Shown here: one piece after another, positions 39,910 to 49,078 of the stretch
Layout of the letters: each line of letters begins with the position of its first letter
Position numbering within the stretch: position 1 is the first letter of the stretch
Source of the DNA: Oxalicibacterium flavum
GTDB lineage: Bacteria; Pseudomonadota; Gammaproteobacteria; Burkholderiales; Burkholderiaceae_D
Direction of reading: 5' to 3'
Length of the DNA stretch: 64,000 nucleotides
Assembly: GCF_014635065.1 (NCBI RefSeq)
Contig: NZ_BMCG01000003.1
Coordinates: forward strand, 558,001-622,000
Made by a program: the position numbers and the translations under genes
The notes under the pieces: model-generated
Database searches by the model: none
What the model saw: only the letters and a program-made list of their open reading frames with translations
What the model was told of the DNA's origin: nothing

Positions 39910-40807
39910 TTAGCCTGGGCCGTCGCTCGCAGCCGCGAGCAGCGGCACCAGGATGTCGCTGATCGGCGTCGGAACGCCATGAACCCGGCCGAGACGCGCG
40001 ATGATGCCATTGCGGATATCCCATTCCAGCGGCCGGCCTGCTTCCCGATCCGTGAGGATGGAGGTGCCCATGTCCGCAGGGGCCGACTGGAATTTTCCGA
40101 GGATCTCTTGCGGCACTTCCACACCGAGTTCAATGCCCTCTGCGTTTGCCACGGCCAGGCATTCGCGCAAATAGGCCAGCGCCAGCCCGGCGATGTCAGC
40201 GCGGACGAACATACCCGAGCGACGGTGCGTGAGTGCCATGAGGCCCGCCGCCGCGTTTTGCAACAGCTTGCGCCAGGCCAGGGTACTGAAGTTTTCGGCC
40301 AAGTCCACGGCGCACCGCGTGCCTTGCAGTGCCTGGGCCACGACACGCGCGGCAGCCGTGTCTGGCAGAGTCAGGCGCGCCTCGCCGCGCAGGCGGACCG
40401 AGCCATCGGATTGCGCCTGCGCAGGAAACCACACGACAGCGGGAACGATGTGTCCGCGTGGCGCTTGCGAGCGAACTCTGTCAACCTGTTCGATCCCGTT
40501 CTGCAAAACGCACACGACGGTTTGCTGCCCGACCAGCACGGTCAGCCAGCCTGCCGCCGCCTCGATCTGCGTGGCCTTGACTGCCAGAAACACAAGATCA
40601 GCCGTGTGAGTGATCTGCTTTGGGCTCGTCCGAACCAGGCCGGGGGACGGTCATGGAGCGGCCATCCTCCTGCAGCGCCAGGTGATCGCGGGGCGTCCGT
40701 CCACACAGCACGGGCGTACGGCCGACCTCATGCAGCATCGCCGCGACCGTGGTGCCGATCGCACCGGGGCCCACAACTGCGACGGCCATGTTGATTTCAG
40801 TGTTCAT
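39910..40807 (-). pseudogene. Ketopantoate reductase (PanE/ApbA)-like gene, frameshifted
   Basis: The N-terminal part (MNTEINMAVAVVGPGAIGTT..., from 40807) has the Rossmann GxGxxG motif as GPGAIGTT and stops in frame at 40598. The rest of the protein continues in another frame as ADLVFLAVKATQIE, then WRKLLQNAAAGLMAL and the family C-terminus, ending at 39910. One base gained or two lost near 40600 explains the break. PanE homologues make D-pantoate for CoA or related 2-keto-acid reductions. It is divergent from the LysR at 40932. It may be a true pseudogene or a sequencing error; the protein is otherwise full length. Confidence 0.82.
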
Positions 40808-40895
40808 GAAAGTGGATTCCCTTGACGGTTATCTCTTCTTGGTGGGGCGAAAGATCGCTTTCCAATGAGTGCTTCTTGCGCTATCCAGAAGAATA

Positions 40896-40920
40896 TATGA
40901 TTGCATCAAGGTAAATCATA
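40896..40920. promoter_or_regulatory. LysR-type operator candidate (TATGATT-N11-AATCATA)
   Basis: A perfect 7-bp inverted repeat with an 11-base spacer fits the T-N11-A rule of LysR regulator boxes. It lies 11 bp before the start of the LysR gene and in the divergent gap with the panE-like gene. The regulator at 40932 is the natural candidate to bind. Confidence 0.65.
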
Positions 40921-40931
40921 AGAGGCCAACC

Positions 40932-41864
40932 ATGTCGCGTCCCGACCTCAATCTCCTACTGGCGCTGGATGCACTGCTCGACGAGGGCAGCGTCATCGGT
41001 GCCGCGCGCCGCATGCATCTGAGCGCGCCGGCAATGAGCCGCACATTGAGCCGCATCCGGGAGGCGCTGGGCGATCCGGTGTTCGTCCAGGTCGGACGCA
41101 AGCTCATACCCACGCCCAGGGCGCTGGCGCTGCGCGAGCAGGTGCGGCTGGCGGTCGAACAGGCTTCGCAGGTGTTCGCTTCAGATGCCGAGATTGATCT
41201 GAAATCGCTGGATCGGCGTTTCAACGTCCGCGCCACCGACGAGTTCGTGAGCATCCATCTGGGCCATCTCCTGGATGCCATGGCGCGGGAGATGCCGCGG
41301 GCGATGCTGCGCTTTTCGCCGGAGGAAGACGACGTGGACGAGGAGGCGCTGCGCAGCGGCCGCATCGACCTGTTCATCAGCGCATCGCGCAAGCTGGGGC
41401 CGGAGATTCGCGTGCAGTCCCTGTTCACCACCACGTTCGTGGGCGTCGCGCGCGCCAACCATCCGATTTTCGATGACGAGATCACACCCGAGCGCCTCAC
41501 GCGCTGGGAGCACATCAACGTGTCGCGGCGTGGCAAGGCCGCCGGGCCGGTCGATGCCGCACTGGAGGCGCAGGGGCTGCGCCGACACGTCGCCTTGGTA
41601 CTGCCCAATCCGTACACGGCACTGTTCGCATTGCACGATTCGGATCTGCTGTTGCCGTTGCCCCAGCATTTGGCCAATACCGCGCTGTCCGCGGGCCTGC
41701 GTATTCGCGTGTTCGACTTGCCGACACCGCTGGAAACCGTGCTGCTGACACAAGCCTGGCACCCGCGTCTGGAGGGCGACCCGGCCCATCAATGGCTGCG
41801 ACAGACCATCCATACGCTCTGTAATGAGAGCCAAGCGCAAGCGGCCATGCGCGCCAAGCTTTAA
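40932..41864 (+). CDS. LysR-family transcriptional regulator
   Basis: The 310-residue regulator has an N-terminal winged helix (DLNLLLALDALLDEGSVIGAARRMHLSAPAMSRTLSRIREALG) followed by a substrate-binding domain. The start MSRPDLNL follows AGAGG; the longer in-frame extension is not family-like. It is divergent from the panE-like gene, with a T-N11-A box just upstream of itself, and about 120 bp before the FUSC efflux operon, which it may also control. Confidence 0.92.
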   Translation: MSRPDLNLLLALDALLDEGSVIGAARRMHLSAPAMSRTLSRIREALGDPVFVQVGRKLIPTPRALALREQVRLAVEQASQVFASDAEIDLKSLDRRFNVRATDEFVSIHLGHLLDAMAREMPRAMLRFSPEEDDVDEEALRSGRIDLFISASRKLGPEIRVQSLFTTTFVGVARANHPIFDDEITPERLTRWEHINVSRRGKAAGPVDAALEAQGLRRHVALVLPNPYTALFALHDSDLLLPLPQHLANTALSAGLRIRVFDLPTPLETVLLTQAWHPRLEGDPAHQWLRQTIHTLCNESQAQAAMRAKL

Positions 41865-41944
41865 CTAGGCGACTGGCTCTATGAATGCGTTTTACGCAAT
41901 CATCTGAATGCAATAAATTCACTTTTCGTAATGATCGACCCTAC

Positions 41945-41972
41945 CTACAGTGATGCGTAATGGTCACTGTAG
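41945..41972. promoter_or_regulatory. Perfect inverted repeat before the FUSC efflux operon
   Basis: CTACAGTGA (41945-41953) pairs with TCACTGTAG (41964-41972), with a 10-base spacer. The right arm runs into the GAAGGG ribosome site of the FUSC gene. It could be an operator or, in RNA, a hairpin that hides the ribosome site. Confidence 0.5.
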
Positions 41973-41984
41973 AAGGGTTGCATC

Positions 41985-44120
41985 GTGCATTTAGCGAACA
42001 TGCCTGGCACGGATTCAGGCGTCTCCTTACGCCTATCCCGGTTGCGGGAGCGGTTGGCGCGTGGCCTGCCTTATCTCGACCTGAGCACCCCACGCGCGAC
42101 TTATGTGATGCGGTCTATCCTGGCCGCCTGCTTGGCCTTGGTGGCGGCCTATCTACTGGAACTGCACGCGCCCTATGCCGCGGCGTCCAGCGTGCTGCTG
42201 GTCATCAACCCCGTCCAGGGCGGCGTGATCGGCAAGGGCGTGTGGCGGGTGCTGGGCACGTTGGTAGGCATGTTGGCGGCCTTCGTGCTGATGAGCGCCT
42301 TTGGCCAAATGCCCTGGTTGTTTCTGCTCGGTTTCGGCCTGTGGCTGGGGGTGTGCGTGGTGGGCATGACCCTGCTGCGTCATTTCCGAGCCTATGGTGC
42401 CACGCTGGCAGGCTATACCGCGGGCCTGGCGGCCTACGGCGCCATGCAGCATCCGGAACGCACCTTCGACCAGGTAATGGGACGCGGGGCATCTGTGATG
42501 ATCGGCGTGGTCTGCCTGGCGCTGGTCTCGGCCCTTTTCAGCAGCCGCAGCGTGCACAGCCGCTTGGCCTCGCTGCTCGACCGCCTTGCGGCCGCCACGG
42601 CGGGCATGCTTGCGACGCATCACCAGGCCATTCAAGGAAGCGGCGGACCCGATGCCAAGCCGCTCGATGCCGGAAGGCGCTCTCTCATCACAGAGGTCTA
42701 TGGCGTGGACGATCTGCTGGCGCTGGGAAAGGCCGAATCCGCCGACCTGGCCCATCGTGCCGGCACGGTGCGGCACACCATGGTCTCGCTGTTTTCCGCT
42801 CTGGTGGGCGGTGCGCCGCCCCTGCACGGACACAGCGCCAGCCTCGCTGTACTGAGCGCGTTGCAACCGGACTGGGAAAAGGTATGGCGGGAGGTGGGCC
42901 AGTCGCTAGTGCAGGAACCCGGTCAGGCCGAAAGAGCACATGCCATCCAGCTCTTGACCGATCTGCGCACCCGGCTGAAGGACGCGCTCACGCTCACCTC
43001 GCTCGACGACGCCTCCGAGCAAGCCACACTGATGATCGCGGGCGACCGCCTGGTCGAGCAACTCGACGATTACTTGCAAGCCCTCGAAGGCATCGAACGT
43101 TTCCACCAACCCAGGCCGACGCCGGCTCGCGTGTCCGTGCCGTTCCATCGCGACACCGCGGCAGCCCTTCAGAACGGCGTGCGCGCACTGTTGACCGTGC
43201 TGATGGGCGGCGCCTTCTGGATCGCCACCGGTTGGACGGAAGGCAACATGATGCTGGCGGGGTTGGCGGCAGCCTGCGCACTGCTGTCCACCGCACCCAA
43301 TCCCGCGCTGGGTGCGGTCGAATTCATCAAGGGCACGGTGGCTGCAGTGGTGATGGCTTTCCTGTGCACCTTCATCGTGCTGCCCCATGTCTCGGGCCTG
43401 CCGCTGCTGCTGGTGACCCTGAGCCTGTTCTGGCTGCCCGGCGTGCTTGCCACCACGATGCCACGCTATGCCTTGGCCGGCGTGGCTTATCTGGTGGCGT
43501 TCACGACACTGGCAGCGGCGGACAACCCGATGCGCTATGACTTTGCGCTGTTTCTCAACAGTTCCGTGGCCTGGATCCTGGCGACCTGCTTCACGCTGCT
43601 GGGCTTCAGGATCGTGCTGCCACGCAACGGGGCGCGTGACGTCACGCGCTTGCGCCAGCGTATCCGCGATTCGGCGCTGGGCACCTTGCGCGGGGAGCCG
43701 ACGGATGCGCCGGCCTGGCAATGGCGTCAGCAGCACCGCATCGCGCAACTCGGCGCCTTGCTCAAAGCGCAGCCGCAGGCGATGGATCGTGCCATTGCCC
43801 AGGCACTGGCCAGCCTGCATTTGGGCCGGGAGGTGCTGCGCCTGCGACGCTGGCTTCGCCAAGCCCCACCGGACGCCGAGTGGCCGCCCGTGGTGGCGCG
43901 CTCGCTGCGCTACATGCATCAACGGGCCGGTGATCCCGCGAGCGCCGCTCGTCATGCCCGCCGTGCGGCAACGTCTCTGACGCGTTTACCGATGCGATCC
44001 AGAGCCGCGATGGATGAAATGAGGCGCGTGACGGCCGTGCTGTTCGACATCGCCGCGCTGCTGGAGCGCCATGCGAACGGCGTTCCGTCCCTCTCTGGAG
44101 GCCAAACCCATGCTCAGTGA
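41985..44120 (+). CDS. FUSC-family inner-membrane efflux protein (AaeB/YccS-like)
   Basis: The 711-residue protein has two clusters of hydrophobic segments, near residues 40-170 and 390-540, separated by a soluble region, as in FUSC permeases. Relatives export aromatic carboxylic acids (AaeB) or fusaric acid. The start is GTG 41985 behind GAAGGG, with an ATG five codons later (42000) possible. It leads a tight operon with DUF1656, HlyD-type and outer-membrane genes, together a complete tripartite pump. Confidence 0.92.
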   Translation: MHLANMPGTDSGVSLRLSRLRERLARGLPYLDLSTPRATYVMRSILAACLALVAAYLLELHAPYAAASSVLLVINPVQGGVIGKGVWRVLGTLVGMLAAFVLMSAFGQMPWLFLLGFGLWLGVCVVGMTLLRHFRAYGATLAGYTAGLAAYGAMQHPERTFDQVMGRGASVMIGVVCLALVSALFSSRSVHSRLASLLDRLAAATAGMLATHHQAIQGSGGPDAKPLDAGRRSLITEVYGVDDLLALGKAESADLAHRAGTVRHTMVSLFSALVGGAPPLHGHSASLAVLSALQPDWEKVWREVGQSLVQEPGQAERAHAIQLLTDLRTRLKDALTLTSLDDASEQATLMIAGDRLVEQLDDYLQALEGIERFHQPRPTPARVSVPFHRDTAAALQNGVRALLTVLMGGAFWIATGWTEGNMMLAGLAAACALLSTAPNPALGAVEFIKGTVAAVVMAFLCTFIVLPHVSGLPLLLVTLSLFWLPGVLATTMPRYALAGVAYLVAFTTLAAADNPMRYDFALFLNSSVAWILATCFTLLGFRIVLPRNGARDVTRLRQRIRDSALGTLRGEPTDAPAWQWRQQHRIAQLGALLKAQPQAMDRAIAQALASLHLGREVLRLRRWLRQAPPDAEWPPVVARSLRYMHQRAGDPASAARHARRAATSLTRLPMRSRAAMDEMRRVTAVLFDIAALLERHANGVPSLSGGQTHAQ

Positions 44121-44304
44121 ATTCTCATTGGCTGGCATCTACCTGCCGCCATTCTTTGCCTACGCCTGCCTGGCGCTGCCGATCTATCTGGGTGTGCGCT
44201 TCGTGCTGGCGCGCAGCGGCGTGCTGCGCTGGGTCTGGCATCCGGGCCTGTTCGAGTTCGCTGTTTCCCTTTGCCTTGTTTCCCTGTTGGTGCTTTATGT
44301 CTGA
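44110..44304 (+). CDS. DUF1656 small membrane protein (AaeX-like)
   Basis: The 64-residue protein has two hydrophobic segments (PPFFAYACLALPIYLGV and FEFAVSLCLVSLLVLYV) and the family-typical FSLAGIYLPPF start. Its ATG lies 11 bp inside the FUSC gene, with GGAGG upstream, and it overlaps the next gene by 8 bp. It is the usual accessory member of AaeXAB-type pumps. Confidence 0.9.
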   Translation: MLSEFSLAGIYLPPFFAYACLALPIYLGVRFVLARSGVLRWVWHPGLFEFAVSLCLVSLLVLYV

Positions 44305-45226
44305 ACGCTCAATTTCCGCCCAGCGCCTGCTGCGGGCAGGACTCACTCTCGCGGTGGTCGTTGCCGCCGGGTTTCTGGTCAGCGCGCTGTGGCGCGCCTA
44401 CGTCGTCGCCCCCTGGACCCGCGATGGCCGTGTCAGCGCGCAAATCGTGCGCATCGCTCCCGAGGTATCCGGCACCGTTGCCGAGGTCTCGGTCGCGGAC
44501 GACCAATACGTCAAACGCGGCGAGGTGCTCTATCGCATCGACAATGCCAGCTTCGCGCTGGCATTGGCCCAGGCCGAGGCGCAGCTGGCGGCGGCCGAGG
44601 TGTCCTTGCGCCAGAAGACGGAGGAGGCGCGGCGGCGCCGGGGCATGGAGAGCCTGGTGCCTGCCGAGGACATCCAGCGAGCGAATCAGGCCGTAGTCAT
44701 CGCCCAGGCCGAACTTCGCGGTGCACGGGTCACCGTGGAGAGGGCGAAGCTGGATCTGGCGCGCACCGAACTGCGTGCGCCAACCGATGGCTACGTCACG
44801 CGCCTGCGCCTGAACAAGGGCGACTACGCCGTGGCGGGCCAGCCGAACCTGGCCCTGATCGACGCCCATAGCTTCTGGATTACCGGCTATTTCGAGGAAA
44901 CCAAACTGCGCGGCATCAAGCCCGGCGCGGCGGCGCAAATCCGCCTGATGGGCTTCGACCAAGTGTTGCCAGGACGGGTGGCCAGCATCGGGCGCGGCAT
45001 CACCGACAGCAACCAGCAGGCCGACGCGCAGGGTCTGCCGAGCGTGGAGCCCAGCTTCAGTTGGGTCCGGCTGGCGCAGCGCATTCCCGTGCGCGTCGAG
45101 TTCGAGCATGTCCCGCAGGAGGTCGTGCTGGCCGCCGGCATGACCGGCAGCATCGAGGTCACGCCTTCAGCAGGCACGCCGGTGCCGCAGGGCCGGCTGA
45201 TTTCGCTGCTACACCGCTGGATGTGA
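44297..45226 (+). CDS. HlyD/EmrA-type periplasmic adaptor protein
   Basis: The 309-residue membrane-fusion protein has one N-terminal membrane anchor (TLAVVVAAGFLVSALW). A lipoyl-like segment (APEVSGTVAEVSVADDQYVKRGEVLYRID), a coiled-coil hairpin and a beta-barrel (FWITGYFEETKLRGIKPGA) follow. It links the FUSC protein to the outer-membrane channel. It overlaps the DUF1656 gene by 8 bp and precedes the channel gene by 10 bp. Confidence 0.94.
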   Translation: MSERSISAQRLLRAGLTLAVVVAAGFLVSALWRAYVVAPWTRDGRVSAQIVRIAPEVSGTVAEVSVADDQYVKRGEVLYRIDNASFALALAQAEAQLAAAEVSLRQKTEEARRRRGMESLVPAEDIQRANQAVVIAQAELRGARVTVERAKLDLARTELRAPTDGYVTRLRLNKGDYAVAGQPNLALIDAHSFWITGYFEETKLRGIKPGAAAQIRLMGFDQVLPGRVASIGRGITDSNQQADAQGLPSVEPSFSWVRLAQRIPVRVEFEHVPQEVVLAAGMTGSIEVTPSAGTPVPQGRLISLLHRWM

Positions 45227-45236
45227 GGACAAAGCC

Positions 45237-46721
45237 ATGCCTGCACCCATCCCCTGCACACAGCCGCGCCTTCGGCAGGCAATGCTGGCCTCACTGTTGG
45301 CCGTCCTGGCCGGCTGCACCACCGTGGGCCCGGACTACCGCACGCCGACGCTGGATGTGCCCGCGCACTGGATCGAGGCCGACGCCGCCATGTCCGATGG
45401 CGACCACGATGGCCTGCGCACCTGGTGGCGCGCCTTCCAGGATCCGTTGCTCGACCGCCTGGTCGATCAGACCCTGACACATAACCAGGACCTGGATATT
45501 GCCTTGGCGCGCCTGCGCCAGGCACGCGCCGAACGCGTGCAGATCGCATCGGCCGCCATGCCCGAAGTCTCGGTCGGTGCCACTGGCGAGGCGGTGCGCA
45601 GTAGCAAGGCACTCAGCGCGCAGCCCGGCGGGCGGGCACGAACCTGGCACCTGGGATTCGATGCCAGTTGGGAACTGGACTTGTTCGGCGGCACGCGCCG
45701 CGCGGTCGAAGCCGCTGACGCCGGCATCCAGGCGCTCGCCGAAGACCATCGCGCGCTGCAAGTGAGTCTCGTGGCCGAATTGGTATCCGACTACGCCGGG
45801 CTGCGCGCCGCGCAACTGCGTCTGGCCATTGCGCAAGACAATATCCGTGCGCTGGCCGAAGCCGAACGCCTGGCCGAACAGGCACACCGCGGCGGCCTGG
45901 GCACGCTGGCCGACGTCACCCAGGCCCGCGCTGAGCGCGAAACAGCCGAGGCGCAACCGCCTTTGCTGGAAGCAGACATCGCCCGTTTCAGCCATGCCAT
46001 CGGCGTGCTGGCGGGCGGCTTTCCCGGGGATTGGCATGCCGACCTCGCCACGTCCGCACCGGCATTGCCCATGCCGGCCGACTTACCGCTGTCGCTCCCT
46101 TCGGAAGTTATTCGCCAACGCCCCGACCTGCGTGCAGACGAACGACGCCTGGCCGCCGCCACCGCGCAGATCGGCGTAGCCGAGGCCGCACGCTTTCCCA
46201 CGTTCCGCATTCCTCTGGGCATCGGCACGACGGCCAGCGTCATCCACGATCTGTTCTCCGGCGCCAGCCTGGCGTGGTCGGCGGCGATGCAGGGTAGCCA
46301 GTCGCTCTACGACGCCGGCCGCGCGCGGGCAGGCGTGACTGCTGCGCAGGCCAACGCCGACGCCGTACGGCGTGTCTACGAGCGGGACGTGCGTTCGGCC
46401 TTGCGCGACGTGGAAGACGCCTTGACGGCATGGACCAGCGAACGCCAGCGGCAAGCCGCGTTACAGAAAGCAGTGGCCGACAGCCAACAAGCTTTGGAAC
46501 AGACCACCCAACTCTACGCGCGGGGATTGAGCGCCTACTTGCCGGTGCTGGTAGCGCAGCGCAGCCTGAACCAGGCGCGCGATGCGCTTGCCCTCAGCCA
46601 ACTGGCGCGGTTGCAAGGCGGTATTGCCTTGTACAAGGCGCTGGGCGCGGGAGGGACGGTCAGGGCATTCCTCTCTCATCCCGACCAAGGCCCCGCCGCA
46701 CAAACAGCGGCGACGCATTGA
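45237..46721 (+). CDS. Outer-membrane efflux lipoprotein (NodT/OprM type)
   Basis: The 494-residue TolC-like channel carries a lipobox (LLAVLAGC) and the family start TTVGPDYRTP. Two OEP repeats are visible, with QNQDLDIALARLRQARAER-like sequence (HNQDLDIALARLRQARAER) and NADAVRRVYERDVRSALRDVEDAL. A GAGGA site lies upstream. It completes the tripartite pump. Likely substrates are aromatic acids or related compounds, by family only. Confidence 0.94.
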   Translation: MPAPIPCTQPRLRQAMLASLLAVLAGCTTVGPDYRTPTLDVPAHWIEADAAMSDGDHDGLRTWWRAFQDPLLDRLVDQTLTHNQDLDIALARLRQARAERVQIASAAMPEVSVGATGEAVRSSKALSAQPGGRARTWHLGFDASWELDLFGGTRRAVEAADAGIQALAEDHRALQVSLVAELVSDYAGLRAAQLRLAIAQDNIRALAEAERLAEQAHRGGLGTLADVTQARAERETAEAQPPLLEADIARFSHAIGVLAGGFPGDWHADLATSAPALPMPADLPLSLPSEVIRQRPDLRADERRLAAATAQIGVAEAARFPTFRIPLGIGTTASVIHDLFSGASLAWSAAMQGSQSLYDAGRARAGVTAAQANADAVRRVYERDVRSALRDVEDALTAWTSERQRQAALQKAVADSQQALEQTTQLYARGLSAYLPVLVAQRSLNQARDALALSQLARLQGGIALYKALGAGGTVRAFLSHPDQGPAAQTAATH

Positions 46722-46746
46722 CGCTCTGAGGCATGGGAGGCACTGA

Positions 46747-47643
46747 ATGGAGCTACGTCATCTTCGATGCTTCCTGGCCGTGGCCGAAGAGCTCCATTTC
46801 GCCCGTGCAGCCGAGAGGCTGCACATCGAGCAATCGCCGCTTTCTAGGGCCATCAAGGATCTGGAAGAAGAGTTGGGCGTGCGATTGTTCATCCGTAACT
46901 CCCGCAGCACGCGCTTGTCGCGTGCCGGACAGGTTCTCAAGGAGCATGTGCCGCGCATCTTCACCGCCTTGCAGCAAGCCCGTGAAGGGGCCAAGGCGGT
47001 CGCTGCCGGTTATGACGGCCAACTGCGCATTGCCCTGTCCGACGGCATCACGCCGCCGCGCCTGAGCGCCTTCCTGGCGAAGTGCCGGGACGATGATCCC
47101 GAAGTCGGGATTAATCTCGCCGAGATTCCGCTATCGCAGCAGATCGAAGGGCTGCGAGCAGACCTTTACGATGCAGGATTTGCGCAGTTGGACGACGTGG
47201 GGGACGGCCTGCTGGCAGAACCTGCATGGCACGACCCGCTGGTGGTGGCGGTACCAGCCAAGCATCCGCTGTTGACCCACAAACGCATTCCGCTGGAAGA
47301 AGTCCTGCGCTATCCCTTGGCGATGGGCGACCCGCATGTTTTCGAGGGCTACTGCCGCCAGATTGCACGGGTGCTGCGCACCGTGGATGTGGAGCCGCTG
47401 GTCGCCGAAGAAGTCGCTTCGCTCGACCTGATGCTGACCTTGGTTTCAGCCGGCTATGCCTTGGCGCTGGTCGGTGCTTCGCAGGTCGCCGTCTGCCGTT
47501 CGCCGGACGTGACCAGCCGTCCGCTGGCGGGCATATCCCCGGTTCTGACGACCTATCTTCTGCGGGCTGATACGGTTCCCTCTGAACCGCTGTCCCGCTT
47601 CGTCGAGCGGGCCATTTCGGGCGTTTCCAGTCCGCGCCGCTGA
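46747..47643 (+). CDS. LysR-family transcriptional regulator
   Basis: The 298-residue regulator has a classic N-terminal helix-turn-helix (MELRHLRCFLAVAEELHFARAAERLHIEQSPLSRAIKDLEEELG) and a substrate-binding domain (MARLADLYDAGF-like segment around residue 140). It lies 25 bp after the efflux operon, on the same strand, and may be its last gene or a separate unit. It differs in sequence from the LysR at 40932. Confidence 0.92.
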   Translation: MELRHLRCFLAVAEELHFARAAERLHIEQSPLSRAIKDLEEELGVRLFIRNSRSTRLSRAGQVLKEHVPRIFTALQQAREGAKAVAAGYDGQLRIALSDGITPPRLSAFLAKCRDDDPEVGINLAEIPLSQQIEGLRADLYDAGFAQLDDVGDGLLAEPAWHDPLVVAVPAKHPLLTHKRIPLEEVLRYPLAMGDPHVFEGYCRQIARVLRTVDVEPLVAEEVASLDLMLTLVSAGYALALVGASQVAVCRSPDVTSRPLAGISPVLTTYLLRADTVPSEPLSRFVERAISGVSSPRR

Positions 47644-48076
47644 TCTACTTCCCGAGACTCAACGCACCGATACCCTGGAGCAGCAAGGCGTGTTGCTGCG
47701 TAGGTGGCACGCGTCCAAGCCAGCATTCATGCGGCTTGGCGTATCTCCACGGCACCGTGCCGCAGTACGGCGCGTGCCGTGCCAAACCCATGCGCAGACT
47801 GGCTTTGCGCGCGCCGGAGTGCCGCGTCCTTTTATCTCGCCTTCCGCCGTTCCGTGCCTGACGGCACGTATGGCGGCGCAACTCTGCACATGCGGCTATA
47901 CCACGGCAGGCGCTGCGTGTGCATTGCCGATACCTCGGGCATGGCACGCCTGCTTTTCATCCAACCACCCTTTTTTGCGCACGTCTTCGTGCGCAAAAAA
48001 GGGCGGAACCTGTGCAGTCCTGATGTAGGCGCGATGTCATGCTGCTGGCCGAAAATCGTGCAGTCGGCGTGCAGGT
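47644..48076. other. 433-bp intergenic region between convergent genes
   Basis: No convincing gene is present. Open frames here are short and overlap without family character. The only clear structure is the perfect hairpin at 47968-48003. Confidence 0.5.
47968..48003. terminator. Perfect 16-bp inverted repeat, bidirectional terminator
   Basis: CCCTTTTTTGCGCACG (47968-47983) pairs exactly with CGTGCGCAAAAAAGGG (47988-48003) around a TCTT loop. It lies between the convergent LysR and Abi genes. Runs of T and A sit inside the stem, so it may end transcription from either side or block read-through. Confidence 0.7.
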
Positions 48077-48997
48077 TCATGGCGGCAGAATCAGGAAGGA
48101 TTGCTGCGGTTCTGAATGCAGTCGCGCCGTCAAAACGCTGTTCTCCTGCGTGCTTCTCGCCACCAGTTCGGCCAGCACATCCAGGGAGTCGATTTGATGC
48201 ACCTGTGCCAGATGCTGAAAGCGCTGAATCTCGGCCGACGTGCAGGCCCGGTGCGCGTCTCGCAGCAGGCCATTGGCCTGCAACAGCCGCAGGTTCTCCG
48301 GGTGGATCAATGCCAGCAGGTTTTCCACCTTGCCGATCTTTTCCTGCAAGTGCTGCAAGGCATCCGCCTCGGTCAGCACGCCGTACCGTTTCCATGCCGG
48401 TTCGTGGTGAAACAGGCGGTTGCGGAAGTCGCGCAGCGTGGCAACCAAATCATGCACATGGGCCAGCATCGCGCCCGCTTGGTGCACCGGCCACGGCCCG
48501 CGAAATACGCCGGACAGATGCTTCGGCCAGATCAGTCCGCGCCCCATGAACTCGGCATCCAGTAGGAACTCCCAGGTCGAAAATTCCGTCTTGGCGATGA
48601 CGCCGTGATGGTGCGGCGTGACGTTGCCGCGCACCGCATGGCGGCGGCGCTGCTCGGCGGCATAGTTGCGCGTCGCCTTGGCGAAGTTGTCGCGCACGGC
48701 CTGCACCGGGTGCGGTGCATCCACGCCGGGAGCGAAGGAGCGATAGCGCAGCTTGCCGCTTGCCCACCAGAACCGCCCCAGGTCGGCGGCGAGCGCCTGG
48801 TCGATGGCGTTGCGCAAGGTAATTTCCACCGCGCCCATCAGCGGGTACAGTGCGCCGCAGACGTGCGCGTTCCAGAGGTACACGCCCATCAGTTCCACGT
48901 CGTTGGACGGGTGGAAAACGCTCTGGTAGCTGTTGATGCGCTCGTTGCTGATGAGCGAGTCGATCAGCACGGGGCGATAGTGCAAAGTCTGGGGCAT
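48077..48997 (-). CDS. Abi-family (HEPN-type) abortive-infection-like protein
   Basis: The 306-residue protein resembles the Abi-2/AbiD-F group. It shows YLWNAHVCGALYPLMGAVEITLRNAID and WPKHLSGVFRGPW, and a RNRLFHHEPAW segment that fits the HEPN R-x4-6-H nuclease pattern. Family members abort phage infection, probably as RNases. The start MPQTLHYRP is preceded by GGAGG 12 nt upstream. It lies inside the mobile element next to a small RNA and the integrase. Function here is inferred. Confidence 0.85.
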   Translation of the reverse strand: MPQTLHYRPVLIDSLISNERINSYQSVFHPSNDVELMGVYLWNAHVCGALYPLMGAVEITLRNAIDQALAADLGRFWWASGKLRYRSFAPGVDAPHPVQAVRDNFAKATRNYAAEQRRRHAVRGNVTPHHHGVIAKTEFSTWEFLLDAEFMGRGLIWPKHLSGVFRGPWPVHQAGAMLAHVHDLVATLRDFRNRLFHHEPAWKRYGVLTEADALQHLQEKIGKVENLLALIHPENLRLLQANGLLRDAHRACTSAEIQRFQHLAQVHQIDSLDVLAELVARSTQENSVLTARLHSEPQQSFLILPP

Positions 48998-49041
48998 ACA
49001 GTTGAGGAACCTCCGGTGTCCTGGCCCGCCAGCGGTCAGGG

Positions 49042-49072
49042 TTGACGCTGGCGGGCGGATGTGCGTTAGAAT
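49042..49072 (+). promoter_or_regulatory. Candidate sigma-70 promoter for the small RNA
   Basis: TTGACG (49042-49047) and TAGAAT (49067-49072), or TTAGAA one base earlier, are separated by 18-19 bases. They stand just before the structured RNA. Confidence 0.55.
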
Positions 49073-49078
49073 AGCGGC

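Noticed and set aside
39750-40346. A 198-codon minus frame overlapping the panE-like gene
   Set aside because: Part of it is the panE-like region read in the wrong frame. The tail past 39910 has no recognised domain, so it was not called as a gene.
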